Below are positions 46,401-57,825 of a DNA stretch of 64,000 bases, piece by piece. The DNA is taken from contig OU452203.1 of NCBI GenBank assembly GCA_911728435.2, positions 21,348,293 to 21,412,292 of the forward strand. The letters run 5' to 3'. Numbering within the stretch: the stretch's first letter is position 1; the number at the start of each line of letters is the position of its first letter. The DNA is from Apoderus coryli (lineage: Eukaryota > Arthropoda > Insecta > Coleoptera > Attelabidae). The position numbers and the translations under genes are program-made. The notes under the pieces were generated by a model. The model was not told the origin of the DNA and ran no database searches. It saw nothing but the letters and a program-made list of their open reading frames with translations.

Positions 46401-48877
46401 GAACTACCGCAAAATGAATCAATTTTCTCCATCCGACCATCGATATGCACGAAAGCGACTAACTCGTCTTGGTTATCACAACTGTAAACGTTAATATTAA
46501 AACGGAAATAAGGAAGAGAGTGTAGGAACTTACTTCCTGTTATTCTCATTCGAATGGTACAGATTAAAATCCTGAAATACTATTTGGACGCGTTCCTTGC
46601 CGCGACCTTGGAATTCGTAACGGCATGACGTCTTCGCTGGATATGGTGCTGGATATGCGGGGGATGTTAATGTTCCGTTTTTAATTGTATCGCTGTTGAT
46701 TACTGTATCACAACTTGATCCTGGAATTAATTTGTAATTTTTATTATCATCTGATACACCCCAAACCAGAAAATATAGAAATCAGATTTGCAAACGCTAA
46801 TCGTACAATTTTAATTTGTATTTTGGTTTGATTTTCTGTTTTGTTTTATTTTTGATTCACCCTGTATTCTAAAAAGTAATATTTCTGCGACTTTTTTGTC
46901 ATTTACTTTTTTATTGTAGGAATCAACTATTTTGTATTTAATTTATTCGATATTTCGACCCCTTTTCCACTATGAACAAACGCCTATGTAAGCAAGTTTT
47001 TTATGCTACATTTCACAGCTTATATCCTATCAAATTAGTCAATATTCCGGCTATGTTTACGAAATATGTTTGTAGTTTTTAACCCCTTTTTACACTCAAT
47101 TCGAACGCCATTGATTTCTAATTTTTTCATAATTAATATGTTAGGCCATACACTCTATTAAACTAATGCAAAATTATTCAATATTTTGGATATGTTTAAC
47201 CCTTTTTTAAACCCCTAAACAAGACGACAAGTGGACCAAAAATTTTAGACCAGTTTTGTCCTAAAATTTTCAAACTCCAATTTTTCGAAAACCTTTAAGT
47301 TTTTCGAGAAAAAACACGAATGCCTTTTTTATGTAGAAAACTTTATTTTATCACATTTTTAACACAAATGGAATAAAAGTCACAAGAAAAAAAAGTTAGG
47401 TTATAATTAAAGCAAGGGCCCCCCCGTTTACCCGCCTATGGTCATCCTTTTTTATTCCATTTTATGTCAGTTTACGACATTTAACTAGGTGAATAAATAT
47501 GCTACATTTGATTAAATTTTGACCACCTTGTATATCACATATTATATGATACGGAGAGCCCTAAAAAATCTTTCTTATTCTGATTTTAAATTTAATATAA
47601 GAATAACAAAATAACATCAATTTCCTTTCATTTTCGCCGTTTTAATGCTTTCATTTTGCAGCATCCTGATTTTCTTCCCTTTTACCATCGCTTACTTTTT
47701 CTTTTTTCTTATTATATTTCCACAATTTCATTTTTTTAGACATCAGCGTAAAGAAGTTGCCTGTAACCTCGTTTTATTCCATTTATCTCAGAAATGAACT
47801 TCAATATTTAGTTATCGTTAAGGAGTGAAAGCTAGATGCAGGACCGTATTATGATGTACATTTTCTAAATTCAAAAATCAATACACCAGAGGAACGATTC
47901 CTAAATAAATAAATCCTAACCCTTCTGTTTTTGACATCTTCCCATGTTTAAAAAAAAAAGAGGCAGCGATCAGCGAAGGTCATCGGAAAATTCTGAAAAA
48001 ACTGATGTCAGTCAGCTCAGACGCTTTGATAAGGAAACATGACCTTGAAATTCAAAGTGGCCATTAAAGAGCATCAATCGTGGGAAAATAGGGGCCCAAA
48101 GGGCAGTAAATTCGTTAGAAATTTTTTAAATAATTATTAATGTTCAAGAAATTTCTTGAACATGCTCTCATCCCCCTCGGGAGAATGTTGAAATAGAAAT
48201 ATCCAGAGTATACAGCGCTGATCTTTTATAGAACTCGTGCTCCATTTCGAGTAGAATAATTGTTACTGTCACCGCATGTTTGTTTTTGGGAGGAAAATCT
48301 AGGACAGTTGCTCAAAGTTTTGAAAATAAACTGAAAAATATTCATTCATAAAAAGCAAAGAGGTGTCTGCCTATTTTCATTAATTATTCACAAATATTGT
48401 TTTTTGTTTTATTTTCTTCAAAAGATGAGGTTCTTCATGCTGGATCAATCTACCAAATTTGAGGTTATTAATTAATAAAAAAAATCATATTTAAATTGAA
48501 AATTTCACATATCGTGCAAATGTGCATTATGAAATTCAGATTGGCCTCCTTTTCCGGACGCCTTGTATATTTATCTGAACATTTCTTGATTGAATAAATT
48601 TAGAAAAACACACCCCTAATCTGAATTCTGTGTTGGGACTAGTTGCCGTCTATGAATTTGATTGATAAAGTTCAATATTAGTCCTCAATCTTAGAACACT
48701 TAAAAGAAGTAATTAGAAGAAAATAATCAAAGGCTCCTAAAAATAGGCCAAGCGAATTAATAAAGAAATAGTTTCAAATAAATTACCTTTAGGAACCCGG
48801 TCCCGTATATCATAACACTGATGAACGCGGAAGAAACCGAAACACGTGATTATTGTAACAATATCAATGCGTAACAT
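43206..48877 (-). CDS. CUB-domain secreted/membrane protein, 5' part (5 exons)
   Basis: Exons 48877-48787, 46720-46534, 46481-46291, 45232-45025 and 43453-43206 join in frame (925 nt, 308 codons plus one base), all with GT-AG borders. Residues 1-20 (MLRIDIVTIITCFGFFRVHQ) look like a signal peptide. CUB domain 1 has cysteines at 34, 63, 94 and 117, with TSPAYPAPYPAKTSC. CUB domain 2 has cysteines at 171, 200, 227 and 252, with SPNYPGFYPRDTEC and DRLDGTGFNATYRFF. CUB modules are extracellular protein-binding beta sandwiches. The paired-CUB layout recalls the SOL-1/Neto group of receptor auxiliary proteins, but without the C-terminus this is only a guess; a tolloid- or cubilin-related protein is possible. 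The last donor (GTAAGT after ACAA) shows that more exons follow; I could not find them. Introns contain LINE and foldback fragments. Confidence 0.9.
43560..44130. repeat. Inverted pair of a hairpin-motif repeat
   Basis: 43560-43785 (minus orientation) and 43925-44125 (plus orientation) are inverse complements over about 200 bp (GTTTACAAATTTTCACTACA, AAAAGCACTTTC, TTTTTCTGACATTATTTT words). Both carry the TTGATGAT-hairpin-CGAAACGTT motif. A third copy lies at 34430-34700. It is in the CUB gene intron between exons 4 and 5. Confidence 0.75.
44750..44945 (-). mobile_element. LINE reverse-transcriptase fragment
   Basis: The minus strand reads IGVPQGSNLGSLLFLIFIDD, then LNDYLHVKRLFS and, one frame off, LADDLKLFASVDS. 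This is the RT catalytic block of a LINE related to the one at 37.6 kb. Only about 200 bp remain, embedded in a CUB-gene intron. Confidence 0.75.
45025..45232 (-). CDS. CUB gene exon 4 (first half of CUB2)
   Basis: Encodes FGINSGTQLPDYPCAFVLN, then GYFHSPNYPGFYPRDTECHY and VRLHFSYFDVEGVLP. The acceptor is AAATAG and the donor GTAAGT. The intron before it carries the ACGTTT-rich segment. Confidence 0.93.
45360..46285. repeat. ACGTTT/AAACGT-rich segment with hairpin, CUB gene intron 3
   Basis: GAAACAGTCTGGATTCTG (45411-45428) and its imperfect inverse complement (45461-45478) form a hairpin. From 45515 the words ACGTTT, AACGTT and AAACGT recur roughly two dozen times up to 46285, where the CUB exon begins. 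It fills the whole intron between CUB exons 3 and 4. It is probably a non-coding mobile element. Confidence 0.5.
46291..46481 (-). CDS. CUB gene exon 3 (second half of CUB1)
   Basis: Only 52 bp downstream of exon 2. Encodes NCDNQDELVAFVHIDGRMEK, then FCGSSIPKPVMSNG, RLKLEFQSL and GFKAKYSF. These are the usual second CUB half, with C94/C117 and the terminal GF.A.Y.F strand. Confidence 0.92.
46534..46720 (-). CDS. CUB gene exon 2 (first half of CUB1)
   Basis: The acceptor AATTCCAG precedes the exon. It encodes SSCDTVINSDTIKNGTLTSP and continues through AYPAPYPAKTSCRYEF to HSNENNR. It carries the first two CUB1 cysteines and the [YF]P..YP motif. The donor GTAAGT is strong. Confidence 0.92.
46740..48786. 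other. CUB gene intron 1
   Basis: AT-rich intron. 47249-47520 is a non-coding repeat whose inverted copy is at 57440-57708 (CCAGTTTTGTCCTAAAATTT, GGGCCCCC, GTCAGTTTACGACATTTAAC words). No gene. Confidence 0.45.
48787..48877 (-). CDS. CUB gene exon 1 (signal peptide)
   Basis: Encodes MLRIDIVTIITCFGFFRVHQ then CYDIRDRVPK and one base of a split Gly codon. The donor GTAATT is slightly off consensus. A hydrophobic core (residues 5-16) with a likely cleavage near HQ-C supports secretion. The first Met of the open frame is used. Confidence 0.75.
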
Positions 48878-51540
48878 ATTTAAAAATATTTTTAAAACCG
48901 TTAAAAAATTTACAAAATATCAACTTCAGAACTTCGCATACGCCGCAACTCTACAAAAACTTCAAAGTATTTTGTAAAACAGAAATTTTTCTTATGATTA
49001 TACAACTCTCACAAACACTTTTTAATACTACAACTTCACACAGACAACTTCATTAATTTAAAATGTATTTATAGGTCTAAAATTTGTATACCATATAAAC
49101 ATAAGTATATTTTGTACTCACAACTCCCGTGTAGCGAGATCGCGATAGATTTGAAAGTACAGACTGCCTGTGAGTTGAAAGGGAGTTGTTTCCATAAACT
49201 TCGGGTGATATGTAGTGGTTTCATTTAGAGCAACTTATATATACAGGGCGTCAGAGTTTGCAGAACTGTTTGATATCATATTATTTAAATCGAAGACAAT
49301 TTTAAATACTTTAGAATATTTTCAATGCAGAAATTATTAGCTAACTTAATTATTTACTTGCAAACGGTATGTCAAATGACAAAACGTAAAGAGCCCTTTT
49401 CTGTTGTAAATTGAACAGGGATTCTAGAAATAATTTTTACATTGGAAAAAATCAGTGGCGCCCATATTTTTCATTAAAATTGTTCGAAGATATGTCCGTA
49501 CGCACGCCACTGGTGGAAGTAAAATAATAATTTTTACACAAAAAAGTGTATATAAATTATCTATCCAAATGTGCCAAATTTCATTTAAATATCTAAAGGA
49601 GTTTTAAAAATATTAATAAATTTGGTTTTTTTATTAAAATTTGGACAGCCTGTTTCTTTGTAACGAAGCATTTTTCGAATATAGTTTGTAATACAAACTG
49701 ATATTATTTTGTGCTTCTCTGCTTGCCTCTAAAGTTTGAGATTTCTGATTGGAATATGACGTAACAATTTTAAGATATACAGGCTGTCTCACAGATTATC
49801 CGCGATAGGGCAGCAACCAAAAATACTAGAGGTCCCAAATGGGCTAAAAATTTAATTTTTCGAGAAAAAGTTATTCTTCAGAAAAAGTTCAGCTTGTTTT
49901 GAAAAATTTATTATACAGGGAGGTCGAAAAACAAGAAAACTTAAATTAAGACCAAATAATAAATTGCAATCCAAAGACTTATTCTAAGATCCAAATTTTT
50001 TTGTACAATTTAGAAAGTAATTTCTAATTTATACCTTTTTTAACGTCATTTTACGTATCCTTAACCTTTGTATGACAAAAATTGTCAAACTAACATACTC
50101 TTCGATATTAATTTTTGACTTTGTTTTAAAAAATATTGTCAAAATGCTCACAAAAAATATTTTTGGTGCAGTGTTATCAAACTGGCGACTGTTCTTACAG
50201 ATATTATGTACCGGGTGTCCCATTTTGGGTACTTTTGCGGAGTATCTTTGATATTCTACAAGAACACGTTGTGGAAAAGTTTCAAGGGGTTACAATTTCA
50301 ATACGATAAATTCAGTAACAGCAACTCTTGTACTGTGTTGTGTCAAAATTTGCAGATTGTCCAAAAAAGTCAAATAATTGTTGTAGAAGACAAAATTTGA
50401 ACTGAAACTAATAATTTCCACAAACTTATTCTATACTCTGACGACTCAACTTTTCCCACAAATGGAACAGCACGTACGATACTGCAGAAGACAGAAAATC
50501 CCGAATTTAGAACTCCTACACGTCGACAATATTTTAAAAAGGTAAAAGTTTGGTGTTGCATTACATATTATACGGAATACTGGGGCCATATTCTTCTCAG
50601 GGTGCATGCAATAGTAATTTGTATACCTGGAAATGTTGCAAACTTTTCTCTCGGGCTATATTATTGTTTTTCAACCCCCCTGTATAACATTTTAAAAGTT
50701 AGAGTATGGAAATAGATTTTTCAAAACAAGCAGAACTTTTAATGAAGAGTGACTTTTTGTCTAAAAATGAAGTTTTTAGTCCATTTGCCCTGGATTAAAA
50801 ATAGATGTGTCGCAAGGTTTTAAATAATCCTATTATTTTTCTAATTTGTGTGTCCTGCTCCCCAGAGGCCAGTGTTAGAGTGTTAATGACGCGATGTCCT
50901 GTGTATATCTCCTGCACAAAAAACACATATTCCTGCATTATTTAGCATTACCCAAAGCTAGAAGGGCGCGTAAAATGTATACCTAGCGTATACTGAATGA
51001 GACGGTATGTAGAAACTCAATCCGTCTCCAGTTTTCTGCTTTATCTAATATATTATGCAATAAATACGATGGTAAAAAATATACAGATGCATTCAAGAAA
51101 AGAGTTCTATAGCATACGATATTAAAGTCAAATATTTCATAAAATTGCGAAACATTTCTAGGTTCATTCACTGATTTTTGTAAATAAAAAATTTATTTAC
51201 ACTGCCGAATAGAATGTTTTTTTATTAAAATATGTAAACAGCTCCCTCAATATAAAATTCCACACTTTTCATAAAAAATTGCATATACAGGTTTCAATAA
51301 CCAAATCGCAAAGTGGCTGCCCTATGTCCTCAATAGCCTCTCGAATCCCATCTTTGAGGTGTTGGCGTTTTTATAAAGAATGACTTTTTCTTCTAAATCT
51401 ACAAATAAAAAAGTTGTTCCTCTTCCAAACTCTATCCGTGGACACATTGTAGGAAAGAATTTTATTGAATATCGTTTTAGACACTTGGACAAGAAATTAT
51501 ACAATTTAAAATAAAAGTTACGTTTGCGAGCAACATTATT
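48878..51540. other. CUB gene 5' flank
   Basis: No additional exon supported. It contains a 60-bp CAGTGGCG...CGCCACTG mini-element (49453-49512), several TE-terminal CCTGTA words, and a partial copy of the 25.8-kb foldback at 51363-51448. Confidence 0.4.
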
Positions 51541-53360
51541 AATTATTATTTATTTATTTATTAATCTACGAACAAAGTCCATTATTACAACATGTACAAA
51601 ACAATAGCACACAAAATAATACAGAAATTATAAAACTTACATAACTCTAGACTATCCATTACAATTGAACTTAATAAAAAAAAAAAACAAAAAACCAGCA
51701 ATTGTGCGACATACAACAGCTCGCAGGACTCCAACGCTCGCTGATGTTAAGGAATTAATGAATGATAATTTATTTTAAATTATAAAAACAAGGAATTAGG
51801 GAAACCATTCATCTCTAGACCCCCTCCTCAAGCGACCGGCGAACTCACCAAATGGTGCAAATAAATCGATGTTATGATTAGAACAACGATTCGCCAGTCG
51901 CGCCACTCTGGTGACAAAGGTATTCATAGCGTAGTTCGCGCCCAATGTAGCCAACTCCAGCTCACTCAGCAATACGCCGTAGTTTAAGTTAAAATTAACG
52001 GGTCGTTCACGGCCGAGTCTAAAATGAACGTACCTCAGAAAACGGCACTGAAGCCTCTCGATACAGACAGTGTGACAAACATAAGATGGAGACCACACCG
52101 CAGAGGCGTACTCCAAATGCGGCCTCACATGGGACGTGCTCCAAAGCCCGGGACAAGTAGTTTGTGAATTCGAGGAGATTTACCTGCCTGAAATCCAAAT
52201 TGATCGGAGATCACTAATGGCCCCAGAGTGGCCGTCAGATAACGAGTGATCAGGTTTTCGAATAGTTTCGGAATTGAATTCAATATACAGACTGGTCGGT
52301 AATTTGTTACTTCATTTCTGTTGCCGGATTTAAAAATAGGGGTAATGAAACTAGTTTTCCATAATACAGGGAAAGTGCCAGTGGAGACCGAATGATTGAA
52401 AATAATTTGAAGCGGTCCAGCAAGCGAAAAGCTACAATTCCTGAGAAGCAAGGCTGGGATTCCGTCGGGACCGGCCGACTTCCTCACTTCCAAGCCAACA
52501 ATTGCCTCTAAAATATCTGAGAGAGAGATGTGATGATTGGAAACATTCACTAGGGTGTCCCCGACACAGCCAACCGGAGAGTCAAGACATCTGTCGTTAT
52601 ACACTGATTCAAAATACGCAGCAAACAAATCCGCCCCACACTGATCGGCGTCGCTCGTTCGTTCACCCCATGATAGACGCGAGGGCAGGTCTGAAGATCC
52701 TCTTTTAGAATTAATGAACCCTGGAGTCGGGATTGTGGGGCAAGACCAAATCCAGAATACGGCCACTACGACCGGGCGTCCTGTTGAATTGAAATAAGTT
52801 GTGAAAATTGCACCGTCAGAATCTCTGAGTCTCGCGGAAAAACAGATTCATCTGGAAATATAGACGAGCTAAAACGATCGTCGATCCAGGTACCGTCAGC
52901 CAAATTGAAATCACCTAACAGAAGGGAATTTTTGAGAGAGTAGTTCAACAGTATCACCAAATGCAAGGTAATGGTCTATAGAAGATCTAGGTGGTAAATA
53001 GACTGCCCCAAATATTATAGAAATTCCCGCCCCCGAGAGCAAAATGAAAAGCTGTTCGATGCTGGTCGAGCTTTCAAGAACACAACCAGACAAAGTCCTG
53101 CGAACCGCTACGAGCACACCACCGCCGCGGGTACATGTGCTAGTGTTAGGACCACGGTCGATCCTATAAATTGTGTATTAATTCATGCCCAGCTCCGCGT
53201 CCGCTATATCGGTCGACAGCCACGTCTCAGTGAAGACTATCACATCATAGTCATAGTCATTATGTAGTAGAAATTCATGTAAATTAACGAGTAATTTACT
53301 GAGGAGGCTTAGCCTTTCTAGTCGAACCACCACTGTGTCTAGAATGTTCTTCACTCAGTA
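51541..53360 (-). mobile_element. Jockey-like LINE with endonuclease remnant and RT deletion
   Basis: Read on the minus strand from 53360: an endonuclease-domain remnant (VIVFTETWLST, GGGVLVAVRRTLS, LLLGDFNLADGTW). Then the RT N-terminal half (52766-52125) with KSAGPDGIPALLLRNC, FITPIFKSGNRNEVTNYRPV and QFGFQAGKS. Next, joined by a deletion near 52150, comes the RT C-terminus (MRPHLEYASAVWSPSYVCH). The catalytic ADD block is missing. The 3' tail is TTATTTATTTATT-type on the complementary strand at 51550. It is 5'-truncated and dead. Confidence 0.87.
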
Positions 53361-54136
53361 AAAAACACTAGACTATGATGCTATATTATTGTGTAATCTC
53401 TACCAAAAACAATGCAACAAACCAAAAAAATAATAAAAACCGAACATATCGTTCCTTCCGCATGTGGTTAAAATAATTGTAGTTTGTTCTAAATGGTGTA
53501 TGTTTGGCGGGAATTGTACATACAAACAACGGTCTGTGGTAAACTTTATTTTAGAAGCACATACAGATCCTCTAAATAATTAATTGTTGCGCTAACGAGA
53601 GACCATGTGTTACTACTAGTATAATAAACAGAAACGTGACAACGGTATCTAAAATAAATGACCTATTTAAGTGCTAGACTTAATTAAGTACGCTTGTAGG
53701 CATGCACAACGTATTTTCAACGGTTATTACGTAGTGAAATTCCAAAACTAAACTGTTCAGTTCACTTCGAAGAAGTTTATTTCAGGAATGGGGGAATTTT
53801 ATTTATTTATTTCATAGATAACTAATACTAATGACTAGATATTAATTTTAAAAATCAAAAAAGATGCCCCATTATAAGTCATTTTTTATTGTTACGCCAA
53901 TGCGTTTTGCAAATAGTAGGTATTTCATAAAATGTACAACATCCTGAAGTAAAATAATCCATGACACATTGGTTCGATAATGTTTTACTAAATATAGTAA
54001 CCAATCAAATGACTTAATTTTAAGTCATCCAATCACCTCTGGATTACAGCGATAATACCCTACATGTGGTGTTTTCAGTTTGGTGTTTTTTTTTATTAAA
54101 AATTAATTCAACGTCAAACTGACCACTGGTTTAAAA

Positions 54137-55510
54137 ATGTCGCGAAGATTTGGTATTGCATCTAACGATGCAATTAATGATATTATATAAAATATGTATG
54201 GAAAGTATTTCTCGAGTTTTGTGCGACCAGAGAATACGAACTGAATGCTGAAACGAGTTTGCATAATTTGGCTAATATATTGAAAGATTATGCGGTAAAT
54301 ATGAGAAAAGCTGACGGAACTGAATATAAAGAAGCAACTGTAAAAACAATTTGGAATACTACGAGTAGGCTACTCCAGGAAAAATACTTCAATGACTTCA
54401 AAATTGGATTCGACCCGTTTACCAGTGTGATATTCAAAAATGCGCGAGATGCAAGAAATGCAAAACGTAAAAGATTACAGCAGGATCTAAACAAACGAAA
54501 ATGCAGTTCATCAAATTTGAGTTCAAATGATTTGGCTAGAATCTTTGGATTATGAGATGAATGTGCACCAGAAGGTTTACAAATTTTTTTTTACCATATT
54601 GTAGCTGTTGAGTTAGCTTGGCGACGTGATGAACCAGCTGATTGCCTTATAGATTATTTCACGATTGAGAAAAATAATGATGGAAATCCAACCAACAGAA
54701 TTGAATACAATCCAATATTCAGTAAAACATGCCAAGTTGTAGTTGTGGGGGCTTTGGTAGACAGTTGCAGGCTGTTTTTACGCACATGCTGCATACTTCT
54801 AAAGAAGGATTAACGTATTTTGCAGAGTTGAAGTTCGAGAGGGCTGAACACAAGATGGATCATTTGAGTTGATTCGCAGCTGAGATTTGCGGTTTTAAAA
54901 TTAATCCAAATTATTTCAGACAATATTTCTTGAAGCTACTCCAAACGCAAAAGTCTTGGAGCAGTTTTTAAAAGCCTTACTTGCTCTAAGCTTTTTCAAG
55001 GAGAGAGTTCAGTTCTACTCCATATTTTTTCCAAAAAAGCTTTATTTAAACTGGTGAAAACCCCGCATTTGAAATGATTTGATAAGTTGTACAAATAGTA
55101 AGTGGCTTGTTCCAAATATTGCAAACGAAAGTGCATGCCCTGTTCGGTTATTCCATAAATTATTGTCCAAAAGGGGGAAAAATATTACTTCCAGTCGCCT
55201 ATTCTTGAGACCAAATCGTTTCTGGAAATCCGAAAGTGACACATGGTTTGACAATATACCGGTAGGCAAGAACACAATTAATATGTGGACCAAATCATCC
55301 GCGCAAGCTTTTGGTTTGGACACTAAGTGTAAAAAGATATCCAATCATTCGAACAGATCAACTGCAGTTAGCCATTTTGCAAATAAAGGTATTCCTGAAC
55401 AGCAATTAATAAAAATAACAGGACATAGCAGCTCTAATTCAATTAAACCGTACTTGAATATTAACCAAGAACGCCATGGTGAAATAATCAACACCATGCG
55501 AGGAATTTAA
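54137..55510 (+). mobile_element. Crypton-type tyrosine recombinase element, decayed
   Basis: Starts MSRRFGIASNDAINDII, then TAA (54188). After a frameshift, KVFLEFCATREYELNAETSL and YAVNMRKADGTEYKEATVKT run to a TGA at 54553, and the same frame continues (VELAWRRDEPADCLIDYF). After another frameshift, the C-terminal frame 55079-55510 holds the recombinase signature: H90-S-N-R93, G115-H116 and a tyrosine at 125 (IKPY). These are the H..R, GH and nucleophile Tyr of the phage-integrase fold. Cryptons (DUF3504 type) are DNA transposons using this enzyme, and ZMYM-like host genes descend from them. Multiple stops and frameshifts show that this is a relic rather than a gene. Confidence 0.82.
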
Positions 55511-55625
55511 CTTTCCGTCAACTTCAGCAACTCTTCTTCCAATTTAACATTTACCAATTGTACTTTTCACAACTGTAGGTTTAAATAAAAATGAATAATA
55601 TTTGTTTGATTAAAACCAATACATT

Positions 55626-56215
55626 TTGTATTGAAAATTATTAAACGTCAGATTGACAATCAAATTTTTGATATCTACAAAGTAAAAAATTATCTTATCG
55701 AATACTTTTCGGGCCTTGATAAATACTCTAAATTTTGTCATAGCGAGTTGCTCAAGGATAATAGCCCTCGGCCTGCGGCGTTGGGCTATTATCAAGCAAC
55801 AATTAAGTCAAATATAATTCTGCAAAGAGGTAATTATGAACCTATTATGCGCAGGTATAGTATTTTGTCATTGGAAAACAGAAGAAAAGTGTCCGATCTG
55901 ATATTTGTGTTTAAAATTCTGAATGGATTTTTGGATTCTCCATCAATATATAATGATATTGAATTGAATGAACCTGTGCGTATGTTGAGGTCACATGAAA
56001 TCTTTGCAATTCCTTTTAGAAGAACAAACTCGGGAAAGAATTCGCCTATCTGTCGCATTTTGCGAACATGTAATTTGTATCGTGACATAGACTTGTTTAA
56101 CATATTCCCCGCAATTACAACGAAATCTGGACACCCTGTACATCAGAATATCTGCAAAACATCGCGTGCAGCAAGAACTTGCCAAAGAAGTGTACTACAT
56201 TCTAATTATTAGTGT
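55626..56215 (+). mobile_element. LINE 3' fragment (RT C-terminal tail)
   Basis: A 193-residue frame whose second half (RRYSILSLENRRKVSDLIFV, FRRTNSGKNSPICRILRTC) is the typical C-terminal segment of Jockey/CR1-group reverse transcriptases. No RT core is present. The first 60 residues match nothing that I recognise. It lies 116 bp after the Crypton frame. Confidence 0.65.
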
Positions 56216-56545
56216 CTAGAAATCACAAATCTATTCTACTGATTAATTTTTGCTAAATTCCAATCTTTACAATAAAACTTGCCAAATAAACGACACAGCT
56301 TAGCTCTTGAAAATATTGTAGTTGTTGACGTTAATGTCGCTAAAATAAAATAAATAATAACATAAATAAACAAGCACATTTATTTATAACATTTAAAGCA
56401 AACTTGCTCAGGCACGTTCACTTTGACCAGCCTGTTCGATAACAACTATTATGCTCGAGCATTTTTGCTTTAAATTTCAGGTGCATACTTTTCGTTGGAC
56501 CACCCTGTATATACACTAAAGTTATAAGGAAAATAGTTTACTTAC

Positions 56546-56608
56546 TTGCTTCACTAACGTTAGGTTCGACTTCAACTGGTAGTCCAAGCCGGGATTGTTT
56601 ATTCAAAT
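56546..56608 (-). CDS. Candidate 63-nt exon, possibly upstream alternative exon of the CUB gene
   Basis: On the minus strand a polypyrimidine tract and CCAG acceptor (just right of 56608) and a GTAAGTAA donor (just left of 56546) bracket 63 nt. One frame is open (LNKQSRLGLPVEVEPNVSEA); it enters after one base of a codon and leaves after one base. That phase is the same as the end of CUB gene exon 1, so it would splice cleanly to CUB exon 2. It could instead be an exon of an unseen gene to the right, or a chance pair of splice-like sites. Confidence 0.4.
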
Positions 56609-57825
56609 CTGGAAAATTAAATCAAGTTAATTTTGCTTCAGGTCTCTACGTATCTAGTGTCATCTGGCGGATATTTTAACTATACATTCGTGTGTGAGAA
56701 GAAATTTATTTCGACTATATTGATTTTACAAGTTCAGCAGTTGGCGACATCTATTGAGTAAGGAATGAAGCTATGCACAAGATATTTGGAAACGGAAAAA
56801 CAGAAATCTGTGATGAGTTATACACTACAGGGTAATAAATAGTTTAGATGTCGCATTTTCCGTAAGTTAATAGATTTTAGAGAAAGATGTCGCTGTGTTT
56901 TTTGTTTCAGTTCAATTTTTTTGAGATAAAGACGGATATAACCATTTTGAAGTTCCCTGAGACGATTGAGACCATTTCCAGATGGACATCTACGTGTATT
57001 CTTCCACGATAGCGCCCAAACGCTTGAACCAATTGAGTATATAAGTTTGGGACAGTCCTAGGATGAACCCATAAGTTTTTGGTTGAGATCGCTTAAGCCC
57101 TGTGATAGGTTTGGACACAACCACTAAATTTTCCTATATCAGTAGGGGTCGAGTGATACATCATTTTAAAGCATTCCTTATCACACTTCTGATATTTGTC
57201 CCCATAATTCTCGAGAAAATAGCGTTTAAAATGTCACCAGTGAGTTAGTTGGAACGTATATACAAGGTGTTTCTAAAATAGGTGGTCAAAATTTGTGAGC
57301 GAATTGGGGACGTCTAATCATGGAAAAAACCTAAATTGAAATTTCTCGATTCTCGATCTTATTTACAAAGATACAGGGTGTTAAAGATGACTGCCTGATG
57401 ATGATTTTTCTGAAATATTTTCGAAACGAGTTAAGATGAATTAATCAAATGTAGCATATTTATTCACCTAGTTAAATGTCGTAAACTGACATGAAATTGA
57501 ATAGAAAAGGTTGACCATAGGCGGGTAAACGAGGGGGCCCTTGCCTTAATTATAACCTAACTTTTTTTTCTTGTGACTTTTGTTCTATTTGTATCAAAAT
57601 GTGATAAATTAAAGTTTTCTACATAAAAAATGCATACTTGTTTGTTCTCGAAAAACTTAAAGGTTTTCGAGAAATTCGAGTTTGAAAATTTTAGGACAAA
57701 ACTGGTCCTTAGTAAAATATTGAAATACAGTTTGCTAACGAAAAGTTTTCCAAAACTTGATTGCTAATATTATTTAGCTATTTAAACCAATGTTAACAAA
57801 TTCAGACAATTAAAAAGTACGTAAA

